Positions 33,772 to 43,387 are shown, numbered from the stretch's first letter. The stretch is DNA of 64,000 nucleotides from Paenibacillus sp. GP183 (GCF_900104695.1 NZ_FNSW01000001.1:4520001-4584000), one strand, 5' to 3'. A program made the numbers and translations. Notes: generated by a model not told the origin, from the letters alone.

Positions 33772-34686
33772 ATGACCTGTCTCCCAACAATCAGATTTAT
33801 ATATCGAATCAGTACTATAATAGGTATAAGAAGAGAAAACGGAAAAGAATTTGGCCAAGTACACAGGCACGAAATGTCTGGGGCTCTTAATGGAATGATG
33901 CGAGTCCGTACATTTTGTCAGGACGATGCTCATATTTTTGTTCAACCCGGTCAGATTGAGGACGAAATTAGTCGTGTTATTGAACTCATCGACCATATTT
34001 ACAAAGTCTTTGGGTTTGAATACAAGATTGAGCTGTCAACTCGTCCAGAAGATTTCATGGGATCAGAAATATTATGGGATCAGGCTGAAAAGTCATTGCA
34101 AAACGTTTTGGATAATCGTGATATCATCTATCGTGTAAATGAAGGGGATGGGGCATTCTACGGTCCGAAAATTGATTTTCATATTTTAGATGCACTTAAA
34201 CGCTGCTGGCAATGTGGGACTATACAACTTGATTTCCAGATGCCTGAAAAGTTCGATCTTTCTTACATTGGCGAGGACAATCAAAAACACCGGCCGGTCG
34301 TTATACACCGTGCTATTTATGGCTCGATTGATCGGTTTATGGGTATTTTAACCGAACACTACTCCGGAGCATTTCCACTTTGGCTTTCTCCAGTACAAGC
34401 TAAACTTCTACCAGTGTCCGAAAATTATCTGAACTATGCTTTTCAAGTGAAAAAATCCCTAGACGAGGCCGGAATACGTGTAGAGGTTGATATAAGAGAT
34501 GAAAAGCTTGGTTACAAGATCCGCGAAGCACAACTCGAGAAAGTACCTTTCATGCTTGTGCTTGGTGAGAATGAGAAAAATTCGGGAACAGTGGCTGTTA
34601 GAAAACGAGGTGAAGGCGATCTTGGTTCAAAGAGTATCTTAGATATTATCGAACAAATCAAAGAAGGAATTCACAGTAAGGTGTAA
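33772..34686 (+). pseudogene. thrS: Threonyl-tRNA synthetase, N-terminal half missing
   Basis: From about 33850 the protein reads EFGQVHRHEMSGALNGMMRV, then RTFCQDDAHIF (motif 2). It continues through GAFYGPKIDFHILDALKRCW, VVIHRAIYGSIDRFMGIL (motif 3 and zinc-ligand His) and a complete anticodon-binding domain to KEGIHSKV. The TGS and editing domains, motif 1 and the zinc Cys of the catalytic core are absent, leaving about 280 of 640 residues. An ATG at 33772 extends the frame into unrelated sequence. The product cannot be a working synthetase. The frame is otherwise clean, so loss is recent or the piece has another use. The HAD gene follows 18 bases after the stop. Confidence 0.85.
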
Positions 34687-34704
34687 ATGAAGGAGAAGTA
34701 TTGT

Positions 34705-35502
34705 ATGACCAATCTGATTATCGATCAACAAACCTATGAAATTGAAGCGATTCTATTTGATAAAGATGGCACCTTATTGGAATTTTTAGAGCTGTGGGGT
34801 CGTTTTGCTGAGCGGATGACAATGCAAGTGATCGATCAAATTTCATCCATGGGCGGTGAATTGCTTGGATTGGATCCCTCGAAATTATTAGGTATCGAGA
34901 TGGATGAAACTGGAAGGCTAACTGGTTATGATATCCAAGGGCCTTTATCCATTGGGTCCATGCCAGAGATTGAAGCGATCTTGGCTTGGCAGTTATACCG
35001 GTGTGGATTGACATGGAATGAAGCAATCACGCGAATTCGCGAGTTTCAAAAGCAAGCAAGCGTTGAAATGGAGCGAGAACGTCCGGCTGTTCCGATCCAC
35101 GGTTTAATCGATTTTTTAGAGCAGTGTGAGAAATTACAGCTTCCTTTATGTGTGGTCACGGCTGATTACACCCAAGAAGCCAAGAAACATTTATCTTGGA
35201 TCCATTCAGATCATTATTTTCGAGAAATTATTGGAAGTGACCAAGTGACTGTAGGCAAGCCTTACCCTGAAATGATTCATACCGCATGCCAAAGAATAGG
35301 GGTTTCACCTGCCAAGGTGGCTTTGATCGGGGATACCAACGGAGATATGCAAATGGGAAAAGCAGCGGGGGTTGCGGTGACAATTGGTATGAGCAAAAAT
35401 TTGGCAGGAAGCGGAAGGCTGTATCAAGCAGACTATATGATTTCAACTTATAATCAATTAACTTTAAGTGTTACTCGATTGTCGTCCGATCCACGTGACT
35501 AG
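34705..35502 (+). CDS. HAD-superfamily phosphatase
   Basis: 265 residues from ATG-34705 (GAAGGAGA upstream; an ATG at 34687 is less well placed). Motif I is FDKDGTLLEF, motif II the Thr in LCVVTADYTQ, motif III the Lys in VTVGKPYPE and motif IV GDTNGDMQMGKAAG. A helical cap lies between motifs I and II, as in phosphoglycolate phosphatase and pyrophosphatase PpaX-type enzymes. The substrate is unknown. The last four bases overlap the stop of the convergent permease gene. Confidence 0.9.
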   Translation: MTNLIIDQQTYEIEAILFDKDGTLLEFLELWGRFAERMTMQVIDQISSMGGELLGLDPSKLLGIEMDETGRLTGYDIQGPLSIGSMPEIEAILAWQLYRCGLTWNEAITRIREFQKQASVEMERERPAVPIHGLIDFLEQCEKLQLPLCVVTADYTQEAKKHLSWIHSDHYFREIIGSDQVTVGKPYPEMIHTACQRIGVSPAKVALIGDTNGDMQMGKAAGVAVTIGMSKNLAGSGRLYQADYMISTYNQLTLSVTRLSSDPRD

Positions 35503-36329
35503 CCCTTTACCGCTCCTGACGTTAAGCCGGAAATGATTCTTCTCTGGAAAAGCAGCACCATGACGATAAGCGGTACCGTTACGATGACAGAAGCCGCGGA
35601 AAGATCGCCCCACGGCAGATCGTGTTCTCCGGGAAACATGGCGATGCCGACGGGAACCGTTCTCATGATGTCTTTGGACATGAACGAGAACGCAAACAAA
35701 AATTCATTCCATGCGGCAATAAAGACGAGGATTGCTGTTGTGAAAACGCCTGGAGCGGCTAACGGTACGATCACCCTCCAAAACGCGCCGAGTCGGGAAG
35801 TGCCGTCGATTCGCGCGGATTCCTCCAGTTCGAATGGGATTTCTTTAAAGAAACTCGCTAATACCCAGATGGTGAGCGGCAAGCCGTGCGTCGTATAGGG
35901 AAAGATCAGCCCTTGGAACGTGTTCAGCAGGTTGAATTGCCTTAACAGAATATAAAGAGGGCTAAGAATGGCTATGGACGGAAACATGGATACCGCGAGC
36001 ACGAGCATCAGAATGATTCTTTTTCCCGAGAAATTCAGCCGTGCCACTGCATAAGCGCAAAGCGAACCGATGATGATGCTGTACAGTGTGGTGGCTGCCG
36101 CAATAATCAAGCTGTTCTCTAAATAAATCGTAAAAGGATGCTTGGAAAAGGTGGCGATATAACCGCCGAAATAAACGGGAGAAGGAATCCAGTCAGGCGG
36201 CATCCTATAAAGGTGGTCAGGCGATTTTAAGGAGGTGGTGATCTGCCAAAAAAACGGAAACATGACGATCAACACGAAAATCCAAACTGCAGCATAGAAC
36301 AAAGTTGTTTTGGTCCGAGCAATGAGCAT
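35499..36329 (-). CDS. Carbohydrate ABC transporter permease (MalG-type)
   Basis: 276 residues with six membrane segments. The EAA loop contacting the ATPase reads EESARIDGTSRLGAFWRVIV, then PLAAPG, at about 185-210, and the C-terminus ISGLTSGAVKG is typical of the MalG/AraQ class. It pairs with the MalF-type permease encoded 11 bases upstream and the binding lipoprotein before that. No ATPase gene is in the cluster, so the system probably borrows an MsmX-type ATPase from elsewhere. AGGGGGAG precedes the ATG. Confidence 0.93.
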   Translation of the reverse strand: MLIARTKTTLFYAAVWIFVLIVMFPFFWQITTSLKSPDHLYRMPPDWIPSPVYFGGYIATFSKHPFTIYLENSLIIAAATTLYSIIIGSLCAYAVARLNFSGKRIILMLVLAVSMFPSIAILSPLYILLRQFNLLNTFQGLIFPYTTHGLPLTIWVLASFFKEIPFELEESARIDGTSRLGAFWRVIVPLAAPGVFTTAILVFIAAWNEFLFAFSFMSKDIMRTVPVGIAMFPGEHDLPWGDLSAASVIVTVPLIVMVLLFQRRIISGLTSGAVKG

Positions 36330-36340
36330 AGGTCTCCCCC

Positions 36341-37297
36341 TTAAGATCTTTTATCTATGTTGACGCCAAGAATTTTGATGTAAAAGAAGCTGATCAGCAG
36401 CACGCATAGAAACGTGATCACCGACAAAGCGGACCCTTTGCCGAAATCCAAATAACGCATCAGCGTAGTCTGTGCATACATGGACAGTGTTTCCGTAGAG
36501 TTGGCCGGACCTCCGCCGGTCATGACAAATACGACATCGAATACGCGGAATGCATCCAACGTTCTGAACAATAAAGCGACCAACACGGCCGGCTTGACTA
36601 GCGGTATCGTGATTTTCACAAGCTGTTGAAAGCGGTTTGCCCCATCCACTTTAGCCGCTTCGTACATATCCGATGGAATTACCTGCAAGCCCGCCAATAT
36701 GAGTAACGCCATAAAGGGCGTTGTTTTCCATACGTCGGTGACAATGATGGACCAAAGGGCCGTTTCTTTACTGCCGAGCCAGGCAATATAGTGGTTGAGA
36801 ATGCCGGCCTTTACAAAGATATCGTTAATAACTCCCAACTGGTCGTTAAACATAAATTTCCACATCAAAGCTGATACAACGGTAGGAATCGCCCACGGCA
36901 CCAATACAGCCGCTCGAACGATCCCCCGCCCGCGAAAGCTGCGGTTAATTAAGATGGCAATGGCAAATCCAAGAATCAATTCCAGCAATACCGAGAAAAA
37001 TGTGAAATATACCGTATTCCAAAGTGAAGCCCAAAATCTAACATCGGTGCTCAAGGTAGCATATTGCTGAAATCCGACAAACGGCTTGCCCAAAAACGGC
37101 ATATTCAGCTTAAATTCGTGCAGGCTGAGCCAAACAGAGCTCAAAATCGGATACAGCGCGAATAAGCCGATGGTCAATAGCGAAGGCGCAGTCAGCGTAT
37201 AAGCCAACAGTGATTCCTGCCGTTGACTGTTGAAAAACCGTTTTTTCCTCTTTAATGCGGAGTGCCCCTCCATCGTTAGTTCAGCTTGATGCTTCAT
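36341..37297 (-). CDS. Carbohydrate ABC transporter permease (MalF-type)
   Basis: 318 residues: a cytosolic N-terminus of about 30 residues, then six membrane segments. The first, YTLTAPSLLTIGLFALYPIL, is followed by SVWLSLHEFKL, the usual start of MalF/UgpA permeases. The EAA loop is YEAAKVDGANRFQQLVKITI. It lies between the binding-protein gene, from which it is separated by a stem-loop, and the MalG-type gene. Confidence 0.93.
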   Translation of the reverse strand: MKHQAELTMEGHSALKRKKRFFNSQRQESLLAYTLTAPSLLTIGLFALYPILSSVWLSLHEFKLNMPFLGKPFVGFQQYATLSTDVRFWASLWNTVYFTFFSVLLELILGFAIAILINRSFRGRGIVRAAVLVPWAIPTVVSALMWKFMFNDQLGVINDIFVKAGILNHYIAWLGSKETALWSIIVTDVWKTTPFMALLILAGLQVIPSDMYEAAKVDGANRFQQLVKITIPLVKPAVLVALLFRTLDAFRVFDVVFVMTGGGPANSTETLSMYAQTTLMRYLDFGKGSALSVITFLCVLLISFFYIKILGVNIDKRS

Positions 37298-37355
37298 TTC
37301 GCAAACCTCCTAACTGGCTTTACGTCCACAATATGGCGACGACACAAGACAATAA

Positions 37356-37386
37356 GGGGCCGTTCCTGGCAAGCGGGAACGCCCCC
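37356..37386 (-). other. Stem-loop between binding-protein and permease genes
   Basis: GGGGC-CGTTCC and GGAACG-CCCC pair around an 8-base loop; read on the minus strand only a short T-rich tail follows. Such hairpins commonly stabilise the upstream mRNA or partly terminate, making more binding protein than permease. A similar hairpin lies at the same place in the second ABC cluster (56980-57018). Confidence 0.65.
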
Positions 37387-37396
37387 GTTGCGCGTG

Positions 37397-38737
37397 CTAT
37401 TTTTTGTACTTCGCGAGCAAATCGGATATGCTCTTCTGCATATTTTTCACAGATTGATCAGGCGTTTGACCGCCTGTGATCGCTTTATGAACTTGTATTT
37501 GAATCACGTCGGAAATTTGCGGATAAATCGGCGATACCGGCCGCGGCTTTGCGTTAATGAACACATCGTACAAAGACTCAAAATGCGGGTTAGCTTTCAA
37601 AACGTCGGCGTTTTTAAATGCTGACTTGGCAATCGGAATACGTCCGCTGTTGACAGCCGAAAACGCCTGAGTTTCATCCGAAGCCAAATACTTCAGGAAT
37701 TTCGCCGCGGCATCTTTCTTTTCCTTCGTAATATTAACATTGATCCCGAGGTTCCAGCCCCCAAGCGTCGCTGCCGGAGTTTTCCCTGACGGACCAACAG
37801 GCATCGGAACAACTCCGACCTTGCCTTTGACCTTTGAGCCGTCCTCTTGCGATTTGGCCCATGCATAAGGCCAGTTTCTCATGAAAATAGACTTGCCTTC
37901 CGTGAATACGGTGCGGGCATCTTCTTCTACGTACGTTGTGATTCCTTTCGGCACAAGATCGGATTGGGTCATATCGGTAAAGAATTTCAATGCTTCTACG
38001 TTATTCGGCGAATCGATGATCGCTTTATTGTCCGCACCAAGCACGTCTCCGCCATTCGCCCAGAAATATTCCAGGACGTTGCAAACAAGCCCCTCATACT
38101 GATTGCCCTGATAGACGAACCCGTATTCTGTGCCGCCTTTGCCTTTCAGCGATTTGGCAAGCTTGTTCAATTCGTCGAACGTTTTCGGCGGCTTCACTCC
38201 AGCTTCGTCAAGGATGTCTTTTCTGTAAAAGAGCATCCCCGCATCGGTATAAAATGGAATGCCGTACAGCTTTCCGTTCAAGGTGTTGCCTTGCACCGGA
38301 CCCGGAAGCAATTTATCAAGCTCTTCTTTGGAAAAATAACTGTTCAGCGGCTCAAGCCATTCAGAAGCTCCGAATTCCGGGGGCCAAATGATATCAATGT
38401 TCATAATATCGATGCTTGTATCTTTCGAGGAAAGCTTCGTTACGTAATCGTTATGCTGAGCGTCCGATTTTTGCGGCATTTCGAGAATGTTGATTTTGAT
38501 GCCGGGATTCTTCTCCATGAACGCTTTGGCCAATTTTTCATTGACTCCGGTGGCGTCTTTGCCGAACGACCATGTCAGCGAAACTTCTTTTTGCGGCTGC
38601 TGCGCCGGCTTGCCCGGATCGGCAGGTTTTGCGCTGGGAGCGGAAGCAGTCGTATCGCTTCGTGAACAAGCGACCAGTGAAGTAACCATCATAGCTGATG
38701 CGAGCACAATGAATAAAGACTTCAGTCCTTTTTTCAT
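37397..38737 (-). CDS. Extracellular sugar-binding lipoprotein of ABC importer
   Basis: 446 residues from ATG-38737 (GGAGG 8 bases upstream). A lipoprotein signal MKKGLKSLFIVLASAMMVTS ends in the lipobox LVAC, then a Ser/Pro/Lys-rich linker. The mature part is a cluster 1 (MalE-type) binding protein: NPGIKINILEMPQKSDAQHN, LYGIPFYTDAGMLFYRKDIL, ATLGGWNLGINVNITKEKKD and KYLASDETQAF. The ligand is an unknown oligosaccharide. It is the first gene of the operon, preceded by a LacI-type operator at 38845-38860, with the LacI regulator just upstream. Confidence 0.93.
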   Translation of the reverse strand: MKKGLKSLFIVLASAMMVTSLVACSRSDTTASAPSAKPADPGKPAQQPQKEVSLTWSFGKDATGVNEKLAKAFMEKNPGIKINILEMPQKSDAQHNDYVTKLSSKDTSIDIMNIDIIWPPEFGASEWLEPLNSYFSKEELDKLLPGPVQGNTLNGKLYGIPFYTDAGMLFYRKDILDEAGVKPPKTFDELNKLAKSLKGKGGTEYGFVYQGNQYEGLVCNVLEYFWANGGDVLGADNKAIIDSPNNVEALKFFTDMTQSDLVPKGITTYVEEDARTVFTEGKSIFMRNWPYAWAKSQEDGSKVKGKVGVVPMPVGPSGKTPAATLGGWNLGINVNITKEKKDAAAKFLKYLASDETQAFSAVNSGRIPIAKSAFKNADVLKANPHFESLYDVFINAKPRPVSPIYPQISDVIQIQVHKAITGGQTPDQSVKNMQKSISDLLAKYKK

Positions 38738-38844
38738 GGTTGACCTCCTCATACACATTTTTCATTCGGATAAAAACCTTTGCGTTTCACATAATGGCTG
38801 GATTTTCACACTTACAAGGACCATCACCTCCTTTATCGAATCCA

Positions 38845-38860
38845 TTGAAAGCCTTTTCAA
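38845..38860. promoter_or_regulatory. Probable LacI-type operator upstream of the sugar ABC operon
   Basis: TTGAAAGCCTTTTCAA is a palindrome with arms TTGAAA/TTTCAA and overlaps the 3' end of the lacI-type gene, 107 bases before the binding-protein start. A related palindrome precedes the regulator itself (39898-39911). Confidence 0.65.
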
Positions 38861-39879
38861 ATAGGTTCGCTGTGCTTTTTCTTGACAGAATCTCTTTCGA
38901 TAATGGAATGGGGCAGGTACGTTCTTAGTTCGCTAACCGTACCGGTTTTAATTAGCTGCTCCAGTTTCTTTACTGCTAGAGACCCGATATCGCGAATGGG
39001 CTGAGCGACCGTGGTGATTTTCGGTAGGCTCATATAAGAATTTCTGGTATTATCGAAGCCGATGACCGAGATATCGTCGGGCACCTTCAAACCGTGCTGA
39101 TACAAACAGGAAATGACGCCTAATGCGATTTCATCACTTGCAGCGAAAATGGCTGAAATGCCGGAAGTCTGCCGCAGCAGCAATTCCGTCGCTTCGAAAG
39201 CATGATCATACCGAGAAGAGCTGAATTGTATGTTGCGAAGCGGGTCAACTTGCAGTCCGTAAGTCCGGACTGCTTTCATAAACCCTTCATATCGTGGGAG
39301 TCCCGCGATCGGGTTCGTCAGCTTGAAGCTGATCATGCCAAGCATTTCATGTCCTGCTTCAATAAGATATTTGGCGGCATCGTAACCCGCTTGCTCGTCG
39401 TTTACCTTAACCGAAGGCAAATCGTACTCCAAGCTGTGTGTCGAGGCCAAGACTACAGGTATTCGGAGGCCTTGAATTATGCCGTAGTAGTCAGGTTCTA
39501 TCGGTAGGCTGGTAAATACAATCCCGTCGACTTGTTTTTCTTTCAGCATCTTTAAATTTTCAATCAAACGCCTTTTGTCGTTGTCCGTATTGCAGATAAT
39601 TAAATTTCTGCCTCCAACGATAGCTTCATCCTCAAGGCCCCGAATTAATTCGGCATAGTAGCTGTTTGAAATATCAGGCACAAGGACTCCGAACGTTTGC
39701 GTTCGCTTGTAAATCAATCCTCTTGCCAGAGCATTGGGCTGAAACTCCAAATCTGAAATCGCTTTCAATACATTGTTTCGCGTGTCTTCAGCTACAAGAT
39801 CAGGTTTATTAAACACTCTTGAAACTGTGGAAATGGACACGTTTGCCGCTTTCGCCACATCCCTAATGGTTGGCTTCAT
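38857..39879 (-). CDS. LacI-family transcriptional regulator
   Basis: 340 residues from ATG-39879 (MKPTIRDVAKAANVSISTVS; AAAGGATGAT upstream). Residues 3-24 are the LacI helix-turn-helix, followed by the hinge FQPNALARGL. The periplasmic-binding-like sensor domain includes TFGVLVPDISNSYYAELIRG, VDGIVFTSLP, AIFAASDEIALGVISCL and DDISVIGFDNT. It represses carbohydrate operons until a sugar binds. Palindromes before this gene and before the adjacent ABC operon mark likely targets. Confidence 0.92.
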   Translation of the reverse strand: MKPTIRDVAKAANVSISTVSRVFNKPDLVAEDTRNNVLKAISDLEFQPNALARGLIYKRTQTFGVLVPDISNSYYAELIRGLEDEAIVGGRNLIICNTDNDKRRLIENLKMLKEKQVDGIVFTSLPIEPDYYGIIQGLRIPVVLASTHSLEYDLPSVKVNDEQAGYDAAKYLIEAGHEMLGMISFKLTNPIAGLPRYEGFMKAVRTYGLQVDPLRNIQFSSSRYDHAFEATELLLRQTSGISAIFAASDEIALGVISCLYQHGLKVPDDISVIGFDNTRNSYMSLPKITTVAQPIRDIGSLAVKKLEQLIKTGTVSELRTYLPHSIIERDSVKKKHSEPI

Positions 39880-39897
39880 GCGTTTATCATCCTTTAA

Positions 39898-39911
39898 TGA
39901 AAACCTTTTCA
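39898..39911. promoter_or_regulatory. Probable autoregulatory LacI-type operator
   Basis: TGAAAACCTTTTCA has perfect arms TGAAAA/TTTTCA, 18 bases before the regulator's ATG. It shares the core with the site at 38845-38860. Confidence 0.6.
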
Positions 39912-39987
39912 TAAAAGATTATATCCAAATTTCTGGGATCGAGCAATACCAATTTTTAATAATTCCGAATATTCATTCATTGCAAAT

Positions 39988-40035
39988 AAAAAAGGAACCA
40001 GTGATAGAATTGAATTCTACCTCTGTTCCTTTTTT
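39988..40035. terminator. Bidirectional hairpin terminator
   Basis: AAAAAAGGAAC and GTTCCTTTTTT pair around an inner AGAATTGAATTCT stem. The A and T runs on both sides allow termination in either direction, mainly for transcripts from the prsA-like side. Confidence 0.75.
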
Positions 40036-40315
40036 GTCCAACGATCGAAATTGAATTTGATGTTCTAGCCACTGTTTTATGGCACCGGGATAGGCGTCGG
40101 TGTATTAGCTGGTAAAATAGTCGTTGAAGTGAGATCGGTGTGCAAGCAGGGAATGGCTTGTGCATGTGAGGATTTTGTCGCAAAACAATGAAAATAGCCT
40201 GCTTGTATTTGTGAATTTTCGCGGTTTAATTTTCATGGAAGTTCAACAAAACGAGCCGACCACAGTTGCAGCCGGCTCATCTATGTTATTGCATTATTAA
40301 TCCCCGATTGTTGAA

Positions 40316-41452
40316 TTATGGCGCGGGAGTGCTTGTCGCAGGAGCGCTTGCCACAGGCGCCGTGGTGGTCGGAGCCGGTATCAGCAAATTAGAATAATGA
40401 TCATCGGTTTTGGCTTTGGCAATCCAAGCCGGAGCCATTGTTTGAACTTGGCTGTCAATATAATTGGTTTTGACTTTGTCCTTAACCGAGTCGAAAGTTG
40501 GCACAACAGCTGGTTTTATATCCGTCACCAGGATGATATGGAAGCCATTCGGGGATTGCACAACCCCGCTCATTTCACCTTTCTTCAAAGCAAATGCCGC
40601 CGTCTCGAATTGTGGATTCATGACCCCTTTTCCGAAGTAACCGAGATCACCGCCCTTAGCTTTGGAACCTGGATCCGTTGATTTTTGACTGGCAAGTGTC
40701 GCAAAATCCGCACCTTTTTTCAGTTCTGCCAGCACTGCATCAGCCTCCGCTTGCGTAGCCAATAGGATGTGGGAAGCTTTGACCTGTTCCGGAGTTCCGT
40801 AACTGGCTTTGTTAGTTTCAAAATATTTCTGCAATACTGCGTCCGTCACCGGAATTTGCGGCTCGAGAATTTTCCGAAGCTCCAGGTTCGTTTTGATATT
40901 TTCTTTTAAGCTGTCAATCGTCATGTTGCTTTGAGCCAATGCTTGATTCAGTTGGTCATCGGTAGTAATGTTGTTTTTGATTTTAAGATTTTGCAATTCT
41001 GTATTAATGTCGGCATCGGTGACATTCACTTTTGCTTTAGTCGCTTCCAACGCGATTAGCTTGAGCGTCATATAATTGTCTAGAATTTGCCCCGGCTGTG
41101 TTCCTAATTTTTTCACCATTTCATCATATAAATTGGCTTTGGTAATTTTTTCTCCGTTTAAAGTGCCGACAGTTTCAGACATGCTATTGCTCTTTTGACC
41201 GGTGACGAGCACGATAACCAGAGCAACAATAGCAATCGCGGCTACCGCCTTCCATGGCCAGCTTTTATTCATGGTTCGCGCAGGCTGCACGGCTTCATCT
41301 TCAACAACAGCCGGTGCTACCGCTATCGATTCGCCGACTGCAGGATCAGCTGGTGTAGAATCGTCCACAACTGTAGTGGCTGTATTCTCTTCTATAGGCT
41401 TGTTCACTTTCAATCCTTCTTTATCTTGCGGATTCTTTTCGAAATCACTCAT
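40316..41452 (-). CDS. PrsA-like peptidyl-prolyl isomerase with membrane anchor
   Basis: 378 residues: an acidic cytosolic part of about 65 residues, a membrane segment (WPWKAVAAIAIVALVIVLVT) and an extracellular chaperone region (GTLNGEKITKANLYDEMVKK, and so on). A parvulin domain at about 220-310 reads VKASHILLATQAEADAVLAE, GGDLGYFGKGVMNPQFETAA and SGVVQSPNGFHIILV. A Thr/Pro/Ala tail ends the protein. Unlike classical PrsA it is anchored by a helix rather than a lipid. It helps fold exported proteins. About 170 bases downstream a short open run ending PANTPTPIPVP (stop at 40077) looks like the tail of a second, lost copy. Confidence 0.88.
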   Translation of the reverse strand: MSDFEKNPQDKEGLKVNKPIEENTATTVVDDSTPADPAVGESIAVAPAVVEDEAVQPARTMNKSWPWKAVAAIAIVALVIVLVTGQKSNSMSETVGTLNGEKITKANLYDEMVKKLGTQPGQILDNYMTLKLIALEATKAKVNVTDADINTELQNLKIKNNITTDDQLNQALAQSNMTIDSLKENIKTNLELRKILEPQIPVTDAVLQKYFETNKASYGTPEQVKASHILLATQAEADAVLAELKKGADFATLASQKSTDPGSKAKGGDLGYFGKGVMNPQFETAAFALKKGEMSGVVQSPNGFHIILVTDIKPAVVPTFDSVKDKVKTNYIDSQVQTMAPAWIAKAKTDDHYSNLLIPAPTTTAPVASAPATSTPAP

Positions 41453-41568
41453 ATGCTATAATCCTCCTAGTGTTTTGGCAACGCATTTCTCCACTATACC
41501 AATTAAACGGGAATTAAACCTTAATATAACCTAAAAAAATTTAATCATGCGAAATAAGCGAGCATGCG

Positions 41569-41590
41569 GTAACGGGCAGGATAATGTAAC
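41569..41590 (+). repeat. Lone right module of the dispersed repeat
   Basis: GTAACGGGCAGGATAATGTAAC; no left module or hairpin was found nearby. Confidence 0.55.
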
Positions 41591-41689
41591 AGCAATAGCC
41601 AATGTGTATAGTATAGAGTAATCGGAACATCCCATAAACCGTGGAGCAATTTTGACTTTAAAACACTGGAAGAAAGGGGGTGCCGACAA

Positions 41690-42621
41690 TGGAGTCAGAT
41701 CAATCAAATAATCTTGAACGAATTATTAAAGAACTGGGTGTTGAACAGATCGTTGAATTATTGACTGATCAAATATCAGGTTCCGATTTATACACGCTCT
41801 TACTCCAGGTTTTTCGAGAAAAGACCAAGAGGTTAGTTCCCAGCGAATTACTTAAAAGATACCAGGAAAACCGTTTTGTGCATCCTGCTTCAGTTGATCC
41901 TATCCAATTAAAGCAATTGGAACTAGATATTTTGAAAATAGCAAGCAACCATTTCGCTACACCAGTTCAGTTATCTCCCGTGGCTCCTTTAGGATCTTGT
42001 TCTGTTGTAGCGACAGTCGATCAAAATAAAGTTCTTTCTGCAATCAGAGGAACTGAAGTAGTGTCAGACGCGACCAACCTTCTAGCTTTGCATATTAGCG
42101 ATTTGTTAAAGTCACGCAAAAAGAGCAACAGGTTGAACTATATCCGCTTATGCACAACCCATAGACATGTTAGAACTCAATATTTCAGTAACGATCCTGG
42201 AATGCTTCCGCATTTTCATCTATTCTGTATGGTCACTTCTGGTACAGATACAGGTTCTTATCATTTTGAAAAGCAAACATTTTGGGAGCACATTAGAGTA
42301 TACCAAGATATATTCCAATCATTGTTCCAATCAGATATTGAGGTTATCCTGAGCGGCCGTGGTGGTTATAAAGATTCCGAGGGGTTGCTGCGGAGAGTCG
42401 CACAGCATGGGGAACGGTTTTCGATTAATGTATCAATAAAGGAGCCTAATTTAGAAAATCAGTATTATAAAGGTTTACAATTTACTGTCATCACTAAAAT
42501 AAACGGAGAAGAACATAATATTGGTGATGGTGGATTCGTCGATTGGTCTCAACAATTACTGGAAAGTAGGAAAGAACGGTTGATTATTAGTGCGATAGGC
42601 TTAGATAGGCTGCTTTCGTAG
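41690..42621 (+). CDS. Class II aminoacyl-tRNA synthetase-like protein of unknown function
   Basis: 310 residues from ATG-41690 (GAAAGGGGG upstream; a GTG at 41680 abuts that site). After a helical N-terminus (about 1-85), PVAPLGSCSVVATVDQNKVL and the RLNYIRLCTTHRHVRTQYFS region resemble motif 2. The end, GDGGFVDWSQQLLESRKERL then ISAIGLDRLLS, carries a motif 3-like GLDRLL. It thus looks like a lone HisRS/HisZ-type catalytic core without an anticodon-binding domain. Such paralogues can modify tRNA, proteins or metabolites. No neighbouring pathway gene helps to choose among these. It stands alone. Confidence 0.7.
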
Positions 42622-42786
42622 CTTATTGCAGTACAGGGGATCAATCATATTTACTCTTTGTCACTGGAACCCAAAGCTCAAATTTATTACTCTCATTCAG
42701 TTTTCGAAAGAAATGAGCATTTTCATCAAGTTCATACCCATACATAGGAAACCACTCTGTAAATAAATGATGCCATAAACCTCTCC

Positions 42787-43197
42787 TTAAAATTTTTGGA
42801 AAACAAAGATGATAGGATGCAAACCCTTAAGACTAAGAGGGTAAGTATCAATTAAAGCTAAATTCATAGATTCAGCTTCCTGTTTGATTTCATCCCAATT
42901 TTCCGATAGAACTACAGCTATACCTTGTTGGACAAGTACCCTAGTTATTTCGTATAGTATTTGGCGATTCATTTCATTAGTTTTTTCACCAAATGATATT
43001 TGTCTTCCAAAAGGAAGATTAGTTACAATTTTGTTAATGGAAGCATCAGAAAAATTCATTTGGCGAGCATCCCATCGTATTACCTCTGCGAAGCTGCCAT
43101 TGAGATTTGCTTGAGCTATATGAATTGCGACGTTGTCTATATCACCACCACCGACACGTAAAGGGGTACGTTAATCGTTCTTCAAGGATTGTGCCTG
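42787..43197 (-). pseudogene. RNA guanine-N2-methyltransferase-like (UPF0020/THUMP type) C-terminal part
   Basis: Minus-strand reading: the motif [11 protein letters not shown] (SAM-binding loop) at the 43197 edge, then a frameshift, then GGGDIDNVAIHIAQANLNGS, EVIRWDARQMNFSDASINKI, VTNLPFGRQISFG (the NPPFG-like catalytic motif) and a complete C-terminus. The N-terminal THUMP half is absent. The remnant abuts a fragment of another gene on the opposite strand at about 43197, so a deletion or rearrangement joined them. Confidence 0.8.
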
Positions 43198-43387
43198 ATC
43201 CACAGCTGAAGCAATCGGTCCCTTTCCAGATACATTACAGAATGTATGGGGTCGCATTTATTCTGAATGGTTTCCATCCTCAATGTATGAACAAATAGAA
43301 GGTCCAGAAATACTGTGGAATAGGGATAGTGACATATCTTCACCAACTTTCAAAAGTGAAATTTGGATACCCATTACTAAAAGGTGA
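43198..43387 (+). pseudogene. GyrI-like/AraC effector-binding domain, C-terminal fragment
   Basis: The frame reads [20 protein letters not shown], then [20 protein letters not shown] and [14 protein letters not shown], with a stop at 43385-43387. This is the end of the GyrI-like small-molecule-binding domain found in AraC/MerR regulators and stand-alone proteins. Everything upstream is missing. Confidence 0.8.
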
